8,990 bases of DNA from Thermoplasmata archaeon (GTDB taxonomy: Archaea; Thermoplasmatota; Thermoplasmata; Thermoplasmatales; Thermoplasmataceae), in assembly GCA_021797025.1 (NCBI GenBank), contig JAKAAK010000125.1, forward strand, positions 1 through 8,990, written 5' to 3'. The position numbers were made by a program, and so were the translations under genes. This document shows positions 1 through 5,841 of the stretch, piece after piece. Each line of letters begins with the position of its first letter. The first letter of the stretch is position 1. Under the pieces are notes generated by a model. It saw only the letters and a program-made list of their open reading frames with translations, did no database searches and was not told the DNA's origin.

Positions 1-44
1 CAACAGATAATGTTTTCATATTTATCAGAATGTTGTTTAATCAT
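1..44 (-). CDS. possible 5' end of a divergent gene cut by the window edge
   Basis: Reading leftwards from an ATG at 44, an open frame of 14 codons ([14 protein letters not shown]) runs off the window without a stop. The composition is that of an ordinary hydrophilic N-terminus and the gene would be divergent from vat. There is no clear Shine-Dalgarno site, and the AT-rich stretch upstream (about 63-68) is a weak TATA candidate at a non-ideal distance. Fourteen codons are too few to prove a gene. A rightward frame open from 3 to a stop at 93-95 could equally be the tail of an upstream gene. Confidence 0.2.
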   Translation of the reverse strand, partial: MIKQHSDKYENIIC

Positions 45-130
45 TCATCTGGCACAGTAACAATATTCGGAAAATGGTTGTTTCGTGGGTTTTGAGTAAA
101 TGCCTGATGAAGCTATACAAATACCAATAT

Positions 131-138
131 TTTAAAAT
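131..138 (+). promoter_or_regulatory. TATA box of vat (leaderless promoter)
   Basis: The box TTTAAAAT is centred about 26 nt before the ATG at 161, the archaeal TBP-box spacing expected if transcription starts at the start codon. No usable Shine-Dalgarno site precedes the ATG: AGGT at 155-158 is only 2 nt away. Leaderless initiation is common in Thermoplasmatales. Confidence 0.55.
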
Positions 139-160
139 AGTATTTTGTAAATATAGGTAT

Positions 161-2395
161 ATGAAAGCCAATGATGGTATAACCCTCAGGGTAGCCGAAG
201 CAAATGCCACTGACCCTGGAATGGCCAGAGTACGACTGGATGAAATATCAAGACTTGATCTGGATGTTGAGATCGGTGATGTTGTTTCCATAGAAAAGGT
301 AAGGGCCACGGTTGGCAGGGTTTTCAGGGCAAGGCCCGAGGATGAAAATAAGGATATTGTCAGAATAGACAGTGTAATGAGAAATAATTGTGGTGCATCC
401 ATAGGTGATAAGGTTAAGGTAAAAAAGGTTGAGGTTGAAGAGGCAAAGAAGGTAGTTCTGGCACCCATAATAAGGAAGGACCAGAGATTGAGGTTCGGTG
501 AGGGCATCGATGACTTTGTTCAGAAAGCCCTAATCAGAAGGCCATTAATAGAACAGGACAGCATCAGTGTTCCGGGATTAACACTTGCAGGACATACGGG
601 ATTATTATTCAAGGTTATAAAAACGGTTCCCAGTAAGGTACCTGTAGAGGTCGGCGATGCAACCGTGGTGGAAATCAGGGAGGAACCCGCATCCGAGGTT
701 CTCGAAGAGGTAACAAGGGTAAGTTACGAGGATATTGGTGGATTATCGGAACAATTAGGAAGAATCAGGGAAATCATTGAATTACCATTGAAACACCCGG
801 AACTGTTTGAGAGGCTTGGAATAACACCACCAAAGGGTGTTTTATTAAATGGTCCTCCAGGAACCGGTAAAACCTTAATAGCAAAGGCAGTTGCCAATGA
901 AAGTGGTGCAAATTTCTACGCAATCAATGGACCGGAAATAATGAGCAAATATTACGGCCAGAGTGAGCAGAAGTTGAGGGAGATCTTTCAGAAGGCGGAT
1001 GAATCTGAACCTTCAATTATATTTATAGATGAAATAGATTCAATCGCACCGAAGAGGGAGGATGTCCAGGGTGAAGTGGAAAGAAGGGTTGTTGCACAGT
1101 TATTAACCCTGATGGACGGCCTAAAGGACCGCGGCCATGTAATAGTAATAGGTGCAACAAATAGACTGGATGCTGTTGACCCTGCGTTGAGAAGGCCAGG
1201 TAGATTTGACAGGGAAATAACTATAGGTGTACCCGATAAGAAGGGTAGAATAGAGATATTAGCAATACATACAAGAGGTATGCCCCTGGGTATGGATGAG
1301 GACGCACGTGACCAGTTCTTCTCAAGAATGGCGGATTTAACATATGGTTTTGTTGGGGCTGATATGGCCGCATTAACAAGGGAATCCGCGATGAATGCCC
1401 TGAGAAGGTATTTACCTGAAATAGACCTTGATAAACCCATACCTACAGAAGTCCTGGAAAAAATGACGGTAACAGAAGATGACTTCATGGAGGCATTAAA
1501 GACCATAGAGCCAAGCAGTTTAAGGGAGGTAACCGTTGAGGTACCCAATATAAAATGGAGTGATATAGGTGGACTCGAAAGTGTTAAATCCGAATTAAAG
1601 GAGGCTGTTGAGTTACCATTACTGAATCCGGGTGTATTTACAAGGCTTGGAATAAGGTCACCGAAGGGGTTTCTATTATATGGACCACCTGGAACCGGTA
1701 AAACCCTGCTGGCAAAGGCAGTTGCCAATGAGAGCAATGCAAATTTTATATCCGTAAAGGGTCCAGAAGTTCTCTCGAAGTGGGTTGGAGAAAGTGAAAA
1801 GGCCGTAAGGGAGATATTCAAAAAGGCAAAGCAGGTTTCACCAGCAATAATATTCATGGATGAAATAGATTCAATCGCACCTAGAAGGGGGGCATCTATG
1901 GATTCCGGCGTAACCGAGAGAATTGTGAATCAGTTATTAACATCAATGGATGGCATTGAGGTCTTAAACGGCGTTGTTGTAATAGCCGCCACCAACAGGC
2001 CTGATATAATCGATCCGGCACTGCTAAGGGCTGGCAGATTTGATAAAATCATGTACATACCACCGCCAGATGAGGAGGGTAGATTAAAAATACTGGAAGT
2101 CCACACAAAGAAAATGCCACTTGCAAAGAAGACAGATTTAAAGGAAATTGCAAGGAAGACCGAGGGTTATGCCGGCGCAGATCTTGAAAACCTCTGCAGG
2201 GAGGCAGGAATGATGGCGTACAGGTCCAACCCGGATGCAACTGAGGTTAGCCAGGATGATTTTCTAAAGGCAATGACAACAATAAGGCCATCGATTGATA
2301 AAAACGTGATAAAATTCTACAGTGACCTTGCAGTGACAATGGGACATGATATAGCCCAGAGGAAAAAGACGGAAGATCTGGGTTTATATCAGTAA
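161..2395 (+). CDS. vat: VAT, archaeal Cdc48/p97-type AAA+ unfoldase
   Basis: This 744-residue protein is very similar to the 745-residue VAT of Thermoplasma acidophilum. It forms a hexameric ring in the cytoplasm that uses ATP to unfold proteins for degradation or remodelling. The N domain (about 1-185) begins with the conserved NGI-LRVAEAN-TDPG stretch. AAA domain D1 has Walker A GPPGTGKT at 231-238, Walker B IIFIDE with D290/E291, pore loop KYYG and arginine fingers R345/R348. D2 has Walker A at 508-515, Walker B IIFMDE with D567/E568, pore loop KWVG and R623/R626. Both rings therefore look ATP-competent. The last residues, LYQ, fit the HbYX tail that docks ATPases on the 20S proteasome. 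The start at 161 is chosen because it aligns with VAT and sits at leaderless distance from a TATA box; an in-frame ATG at 74 would add 29 unrelated residues. One oddity is N230 just before the D1 P-loop, where Tyr is usual. Confidence 0.97.
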   Translation: MKANDGITLRVAEANATDPGMARVRLDEISRLDLDVEIGDVVSIEKVRATVGRVFRARPEDENKDIVRIDSVMRNNCGASIGDKVKVKKVEVEEAKKVVLAPIIRKDQRLRFGEGIDDFVQKALIRRPLIEQDSISVPGLTLAGHTGLLFKVIKTVPSKVPVEVGDATVVEIREEPASEVLEEVTRVSYEDIGGLSEQLGRIREIIELPLKHPELFERLGITPPKGVLLNGPPGTGKTLIAKAVANESGANFYAINGPEIMSKYYGQSEQKLREIFQKADESEPSIIFIDEIDSIAPKREDVQGEVERRVVAQLLTLMDGLKDRGHVIVIGATNRLDAVDPALRRPGRFDREITIGVPDKKGRIEILAIHTRGMPLGMDEDARDQFFSRMADLTYGFVGADMAALTRESAMNALRRYLPEIDLDKPIPTEVLEKMTVTEDDFMEALKTIEPSSLREVTVEVPNIKWSDIGGLESVKSELKEAVELPLLNPGVFTRLGIRSPKGFLLYGPPGTGKTLLAKAVANESNANFISVKGPEVLSKWVGESEKAVREIFKKAKQVSPAIIFMDEIDSIAPRRGASMDSGVTERIVNQLLTSMDGIEVLNGVVVIAATNRPDIIDPALLRAGRFDKIMYIPPPDEEGRLKILEVHTKKMPLAKKTDLKEIARKTEGYAGADLENLCREAGMMAYRSNPDATEVSQDDFLKAMTTIRPSIDKNVIKFYSDLAVTMGHDIAQRKKTEDLGLYQ

Positions 2396-3384
2396 GATTT
2401 TATAAATATATAACTTTCCACATCTATTTTTTCATCACTATTTTTCCTTAAATATATTTTATCATTTTCCCTGAAACCCAGAACTATTTTACTATTTTTT
2501 TCCATTTCGGATATAAACTGTGTATATGTCATATTCCGGTAATTATCATTTATCCCCTCCTCAATAATGCTCTTTGTCGATAATAATTCATTGATAAACT
2601 CCGGTATTCCCGGAATCATAATTGAGGAATAAATTAACATCGAGGAAACATCACCCTTTATGATTATATCATCCATATAATTTACCGCATGTTCCCTGCT
2701 ATCAGGATTTAATATCTCACCAATTATCCGTACGTTTTTATTTAGTTTCCTTACAACCATTGCCGCCAGTATTGTTTCCGCATCCAGTGCCAGTGAATAC
2801 TTTTCACCGGTATCCCTGGAAAACAAAATAATAGACGATGCCTTATTAATACCGGATTTTATTAAATCATTTTCCCTTAAAAAATTTCCCTTGATGAATG
2901 TAAACTCAGGGGTTTCTTTAATTTCACTATCATTTAAAATCACTATATCAATGCCCTCACCCTTTATTTTTTCAAGAACCTTTCTTGTTGTCTCATTATA
3001 ATTGCATAAAATTACATGTTTCTTTTCCACTGCCATTTTATCACCCAGCCTTGATGCCAGCCTTATGTCAATTAATACACTGGTTAATGCGGCCATCAGG
3101 TAACCCAGAGAACCTATTCCCAGTACCATGATAATTATACCATTGGCTCTGCCATAAAAACCGTAAACCGGTGTATCCCCATAACCTACTGTTGTGATTG
3201 TCTGCATTGTCCACCATAAACTCGTAAATAGATTATGTATGCCGCTTGATGGTACTGTATTTTCAATATAATATTCACTGAATACTGAATATACAATTAC
3301 TGATACTGCAAGCAATGAAGCCTTCATTATATGGTTTCTTGAAAATTTCCTGAATTTTTTGAAGAACAGTATAAATGGGTTCAC
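2389..3384 (-). CDS. two-TM potassium channel with RCK (TrkA-N) domain, MthK-like
   Basis: This 331-residue membrane protein is a ligand-gated K+ channel subunit expected to form tetramers in the cytoplasmic membrane. A basic amphipathic N-terminus (about 1-20) precedes TM1 (21-40), a pore helix (about 50-63), the selectivity filter T65-V-G-Y-G-D70 and TM2 (about 78-104). A Rossmann-type RCK_N domain starts at about 122 ([11 protein letters not shown]), and a shorter RCK_C-like part runs from about 245 to the end. Length and order match MthK (336 residues). The usual GxGxxG glycines are not kept, and the residue matching MthK Glu212 appears to be L225, so calcium gating should not be assumed. 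The start is GTG at 3384: an in-frame stop lies two codons further upstream, and the next start (ATG, M20) would remove the slide helix. Met117 has its own ribosome binding site. The stop overlaps the convergent vat stop by 7 nt. Confidence 0.92.
   Translation of the reverse strand: MNPFILFFKKFRKFSRNHIMKASLLAVSVIVYSVFSEYYIENTVPSSGIHNLFTSLWWTMQTITTVGYGDTPVYGFYGRANGIIIMVLGIGSLGYLMAALTSVLIDIRLASRLGDKMAVEKKHVILCNYNETTRKVLEKIKGEGIDIVILNDSEIKETPEFTFIKGNFLRENDLIKSGINKASSIILFSRDTGEKYSLALDAETILAAMVVRKLNKNVRIIGEILNPDSREHAVNYMDDIIIKGDVSSMLIYSSIMIPGIPEFINELLSTKSIIEEGINDNYRNMTYTQFISEMEKNSKIVLGFRENDKIYLRKNSDEKIDVESYIFIKSY
2427..2445 (+). terminator. oligo-T terminator of vat
   Basis: Two T runs, T6 at 2427-2432 and T5 at 2441-2445, begin about 30 nt after the vat stop codon. 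Archaeal RNA polymerase stops at such oligo-T tracts without needing a hairpin. The tracts lie inside the 3' end of the convergent channel gene, so the vat transcript should carry some antisense to it. Confidence 0.4.
3034..3046 (-). promoter_or_regulatory. internal ribosome binding site and Met codon for a free RCK domain
   Basis: Inside the channel gene, GGGTGAT (3046-3040) stands 3 nt before an in-frame ATG (3036-3034, Met117). GGTGAT is a six-base match to the archaeal Shine-Dalgarno core, and its register equals about 7 nt spacing for GGAGG. Met117 lies between TM2 and the RCK domain, the same place as Met107 of MthK, where internal initiation is known to make free RCK subunits that complete the gating ring. 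The product here would be 215 residues (3036 to 2389). Confidence 0.5.
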
Positions 3385-3421
3385 GGAGAATTATGCATTA
3401 GTAATATTTATTATTTATTAA

Positions 3422-3439
3422 AAGCGATTATATACGCTT
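3422..3439 (-). promoter_or_regulatory. TATA-like box framed by a short inverted repeat, upstream of the channel gene
   Basis: AAGCG (3422-3426) and CGCTT (3435-3439) are 5-bp inverted arms around an 8-bp core that reads TATATAAT on the minus strand (3434-3427). Used as a TBP box it would start transcription near 3404, giving a leader of about 20 nt before the GTG at 3384. A regulator binding the arms would cover the box. A second AT-rich stretch nearer the start (about 3403-3412) is a weaker alternative box. Confidence 0.35.
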
Positions 3440-3526
3440 CTCTGTAAATTATATCCTGACCTTATATCCAGTTTTACCATGGAATTTTTATGATAGCCAA
3501 TAATCGTCATAGTATAATGCATAATA

Positions 3527-3535
3527 TTTATATAA
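3527..3535 (+). promoter_or_regulatory. TATA box of the HEPN/MNT module
   Basis: TTTATATAA is a near-consensus archaeal TBP box centred about 26 nt before the ATG at 3557. There is no Shine-Dalgarno site, so a leaderless mRNA is the simplest reading. Confidence 0.6.
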
Positions 3536-3558
3536 GATAAATAGTATAAGATAAATAT
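3531..3558 (+). repeat. 14-bp tandem direct repeat between TATA box and start codon
   Basis: TATAAGATAAATAG (3531-3544) is followed directly by TATAAGATAAATAT (3545-3558), 13 of 14 identical. The first unit overlaps the TATA box and the second includes the first two bases of the ATG. Direct repeats at this position are typical operators for ribbon-helix-helix repressors, and the gene that follows has an RHH-like N-terminus. Confidence 0.6.
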
Positions 3559-4150
3559 GGTAAGTCCTGGTTATAGATCTATTATGATAACCGAAGAAGA
3601 ATACGATAAATTGAACATAGCCAAAAAAAACTTTAATAAAATTTATGCATCGCAGGAAAGCTTTAGTACGCTAATAGATCTGATGCTACGTCGTTCCGTG
3701 TTGGTGCTCAATCTTGAGAAAGAATTAATCGATTATATAAATAAACTGAAAGACATATTATTAAAAGATGATAGAGTCGCAGGAGTGGTATTATTTGGCT
3801 CCGTTGCAAAAGGAAATTATAATAATATAAGTGATGTAGATATGCTGGTAATAGTGGATCAGGACACATATGAATACTCTAAAAAACTTTGGGAAATAAG
3901 AAAAAAAATACTGCCAGTGGAAATAGAGTTTGTAAAAAAAGGAAAATATTACCGGTTCAGCCCCTTTGTACTATCGCTGAGTGACCTGACCTCATTTAGG
4001 TCAATTTATTTCGATTTTGCAGATTATGGTATAATACTTTATGAAAAAGGAGATACCGTGACAAAATTTATGGTGGATATTAATAAAATAAAGCATACAA
4101 GAAAATTTACCGCTGCGGGGGTGGAACTAACATGGAAAATGAAGCAGTGA
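3557..4150 (+). CDS. RHH-like/minimal nucleotidyltransferase fusion, putative antitoxin of a HEPN/MNT pair
   Basis: The protein has 197 residues in two parts. Residues about 6-46 (a MITEEEYDKL stretch, then ESFSTLIDLMLRR) resemble the short RHH-type antitoxins of the COG1753/VapB class, which bind DNA and neutralise toxins. Residues about 55-165 are a minimal nucleotidyltransferase: G81-S82 followed by ten residues and D93-V-D95 is the GSx10DxD metal and nucleotide site, and E122 or E124 in VEIEFV could be the third acidic ligand. In characterised HEPN/MNT pairs the MNT protein blocks the HEPN RNase by transferring AMP to it. The ATG at 3557 fits a leaderless transcript. The gene overlaps the HEPN gene by 19 nt, so the two are co-translated. 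CGT-CGT arginine codons near codon 45 contrast with the AGA/AGG habit of the neighbours, which fits a mobile module. Activity is inferred from motifs. Confidence 0.85.
   Translation: MVSPGYRSIMITEEEYDKLNIAKKNFNKIYASQESFSTLIDLMLRRSVLVLNLEKELIDYINKLKDILLKDDRVAGVVLFGSVAKGNYNNISDVDMLVIVDQDTYEYSKKLWEIRKKILPVEIEFVKKGKYYRFSPFVLSLSDLTSFRSIYFDFADYGIILYEKGDTVTKFMVDINKIKHTRKFTAAGVELTWKMKQ
4117..4134 (+). promoter_or_regulatory. ribosome binding site of the HEPN gene, inside the MNT gene
   Basis: A GGGGGTGG run (4117-4124) contains GGTG, which matches the Shine-Dalgarno core 8 nt before the ATG at 4132. It supports this start and coupled translation with the overlapping upstream gene. Confidence 0.5.
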
Positions 4151-4539
4151 ATGCAGTAAATAATGCTAAGAGATGGTATAAAACAGCAACCGATGCTTAT
4201 GACGATGGTAACTATGATACATGCGTATACTCCCTTGAAATGGCACTGGAGATAGGCTTAAAATCAATATTTCTAAAGTTTGAGATTGAATATCCTAAGA
4301 TACACGATGTAATACCAATTTTTAAACTAAGGGCAGGGTCATTGAAATTTAATAAAAAACTGGAAGAGTCGCTGGATGAAATATTGGAAACGTTCCAGTT
4401 GCTATTGAAATATAGAAACGATGCTGGCTATATGTTCTCTCACAGGACAGACATGTCAATTTTAAAGAGAGTGGCGGTAGAATCGCTGCCAGAGGTAAAT
4501 GAATACCTGGAATTATTGGAGATTGAGGCAAGAAAATGA
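4132..4539 (+). CDS. HEPN-domain protein, putative toxin partner of the MNT protein
   Basis: This small protein of 135 residues is all helical, with no signal peptide or membrane segment. The pattern AKRWYKTATDAYDDGNYDTC, then SLEMALEIGLKSIFL (34-48) and HDV (58-60), is characteristic of the PF05168-type HEPN domain, whose members include RNases of toxin-antitoxin pairs. The family active site is R-x4-6-H. Here the matching segment is R95-NDAG-Y100-M-F102-S-H104: the place of the usual His is Tyr, the place of the Tyr that is AMPylated in HepT proteins is Phe, and a His occurs only eight residues after R95. The protein may therefore be an atypical or inactive HEPN, or use H104. It overlaps the upstream MNT gene by 19 nt and has a good ribosome binding site. 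The pairing of the two domains, rather than any single residue, supports the call. Confidence 0.8.
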   Translation: MENEAVNAVNNAKRWYKTATDAYDDGNYDTCVYSLEMALEIGLKSIFLKFEIEYPKIHDVIPIFKLRAGSLKFNKKLEESLDEILETFQLLLKYRNDAGYMFSHRTDMSILKRVAVESLPEVNEYLELLEIEARK

Positions 4540-4681
4540 GTTGATTCAAAACCAAGTGCATCCTGAATGGCTTATACTTATCATTGATCTGCCCACTCAA
4601 ATATGGACATTTTCAATGAGATGTTTTAGTTTCTGTAATCATTCAAAATGCTATATTTTTTATTTCTCTGCTTCTCATTAG

Positions 4682-4694
4682 CTACCACTGGTAG
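4682..4694 (+). repeat. small inverted repeat in the spacer after the HEPN gene
   Basis: CTACC and GGTAG are 5-bp arms around a 3-nt ACT loop, followed by a short T tract (4704-4707). A second short inverted repeat, ATGAA-CA-TTCAT, lies at 4711-4722. Either could be a weak hairpin or a protein site. The remainder of 4540-4751 shows no gene, and no tRNA-like fold was seen. Confidence 0.25.
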
Positions 4695-4751
4695 GCCACT
4701 ATCTTTTATAATGAACATTCATGAAAATTTTTATCAAGAAAGATAGAATTA

Positions 4752-4814
4752 ATGGTAAGCCCTGATTATGGGGTAAATGATGAGGATGTCATAACACGGA
4801 TAAGCAAATATTAA
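4752..4814 (+). pseudogene. 20-codon ORF starting like the RHH-MNT antitoxin gene, probable remnant
   Basis: The ORF MVSPDYGVNDEDVITRISKY begins with 18 bases that match the start of the gene at 3557 in 16 positions (MVSPDY against MVSPGY), then diverges and stops. The likeness ends before the RHH-like motif, so no function is expected from it as it stands. An AT-rich box (ATTTTTATC, 4726-4734) lies about 22 nt upstream. It could be the stump of a second antitoxin-type gene left by deletion, or a short leader peptide. Its stop codon lies in the A/T run that terminates cydB on the other strand. Confidence 0.4.
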
Positions 4815-4827
4815 AAAATAAAAAAAA
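4813..4827 (-). terminator. oligo-T terminator of the cydAB operon
   Basis: Directly after the cydB stop codon (4830-4828) the minus strand reads T8-A-T6, the longest T tract in the window. This is a classic hairpin-free archaeal terminator and marks cydB as the last gene of its operon. Confidence 0.75.
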
Positions 4828-5829
4828 TTAATTATGTGATTTTTTATCACTGGTTCCCGATTTTACAGGATTATTCGAGTATACATATGCATACATTGCC
4901 ATGAATAACAGGAATATAATCCCACCGAGTATGCTCATATAGAAGTTAAATGCGAGCATTGAAGGTGCTGATTGAAATGCCGATACTGGAAAAGCCCCAC
5001 CGGCTATATACATTACAGGTACCTCTATTGTAAATACAGCAAAAACCATTAAAACAAAGAAAAATGGTTTATATGACGCCAGATTTGTGGTTTTTTTGTT
5101 CATATACAGCACCGGAATCAGTATGGTTAATATTGCCGGTATTATCAGCAGGTATAAATCCGATGATGGCACCCTATCTATGATTGCTATTTTAGCCAGC
5201 CCGGCAGTGCTCAATATTAACCCTGCTATAACAGTTACCAGCGGTATGTATGATTTTATATTAATGGTTCTGTAAAATACTGTTGACAATCCGTATGTTA
5301 TGAACAGTGTACCCAGTAAGAATAACCAGTAATTATATGTGGACAGTAATGGCATGTAATCCATATACACTGCTGGTGACAGGTGTATGCCCTTTCCATA
5401 CATCAGCGATAAAACCCCGGTTATGAACAGGATCATCATAATAAATGTGGCTACTGAATACCCCTTATATAAATTGCTGTTGCTTATTGCATGGTACTTT
5501 TTGTGCTTCCATAGAAACTCCGCATATATAATGGCAACATTGCGCAATATCAGTAATAATATGAATGCCCCGATTAACGGTATGAATAAATACGATGCAA
5601 CAGGTACCAGGTATGAATATATTAATTCAAGTTCCACGACGAAGTATACCACGACGGTGCCTGTGATTTCCCATATTGGCACTATGTGCCTTTTCACGTT
5701 TTCCCCATTCTTTTCAAAGTTTGTAAATATCGGAAATATAGCCATGAATTCTGATCCAAGGAAAACCACCATAGTTGCTAGTACCAGCTTTATAACATAC
5801 GTATCTGCATAAAAAAAGAAATTGCTCAT
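4828..5829 (-). CDS. cydB: divergent cytochrome bd-type oxidase subunit II (CydB-like)
   Basis: This integral membrane protein of 333 residues has about eight or nine hydrophobic helices and a short basic C-terminal tail. It is assigned as subunit II mainly because it follows cydA in the same operon and has the right size and topology. Likeness to bacterial CydB is low but visible: the I-x-P-x-W-[D/E] motif of TM2 is present (I49-V-P51-I-W53-E54), with Glu where E. coli has Asp58, and E27 stands near the position of the conserved N-terminal Asp motif. Subunit II packs against CydA and stabilises the haem core. The ATG at 5829 is preferred because GAGGTGAT stands 4 nt before it; a GTG at 5838 overlapping the cydA stop would add three residues and lacks such a site. 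No small CydX-like subunit and no cydCD are visible nearby. Confidence 0.85.
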   Translation of the reverse strand: MSNFFFYADTYVIKLVLATMVVFLGSEFMAIFPIFTNFEKNGENVKRHIVPIWEITGTVVVYFVVELELIYSYLVPVASYLFIPLIGAFILLLILRNVAIIYAEFLWKHKKYHAISNSNLYKGYSVATFIMMILFITGVLSLMYGKGIHLSPAVYMDYMPLLSTYNYWLFLLGTLFITYGLSTVFYRTINIKSYIPLVTVIAGLILSTAGLAKIAIIDRVPSSDLYLLIIPAILTILIPVLYMNKKTTNLASYKPFFFVLMVFAVFTIEVPVMYIAGGAFPVSAFQSAPSMLAFNFYMSILGGIIFLLFMAMYAYVYSNNPVKSGTSDKKSHN

Positions 5830-5841
5830 TTTAATCACCTC
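5827..5841 (-). promoter_or_regulatory. ribosome binding site that fixes the cydB start
   Basis: GAGGTGAT (5841-5834) matches the Shine-Dalgarno core over eight bases and stands 4 nt before the ATG at 5829-5827. It overlaps the cydA stop codon TGA (5837-5835), so ribosomes ending cydA can restart on cydB. Confidence 0.8.

Noticed and set aside
74..160. Upstream in-frame ATG for vat adding 29 residues
   Set aside because: The extra residues do not resemble the VAT N-terminus, and the ATG at 161 aligns with known VAT and with a TATA box at leaderless distance.
37..507. 156-codon open frame antisense to the vat start
   Set aside because: Low-complexity Ser/Thr/Leu translation opposite a clearly conserved N domain.
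988..1857. 289-codon open frame antisense to vat
   Set aside because: It mirrors the conserved AAA domains on the opposite strand and has no promoter, ribosome site or domain; long antisense frames follow from the codon bias of vat.
3391..3533. Similar AT-rich blocks with ATGCAT near both ends of the spacer between the channel and MNT genes
   Set aside because: The likeness is short, gapped and of low complexity; no clear repeat unit can be defined.
4349..4681. Open frames on both strands around the end of the HEPN gene
   Set aside because: They overlap the HEPN coding region in other frames and show no domain, promoter or ribosome site.
5087..5812. Plus-strand open frames opposite cydB
   Set aside because: Antisense shadows of membrane-helix codons; cydB is supported by operon position, ribosome site and topology.
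5836..5838. GTG start of cydB overlapping the cydA stop
   Set aside because: The ATG at 5829 has an eight-base Shine-Dalgarno match 4 nt upstream; the GTG lies inside that site.
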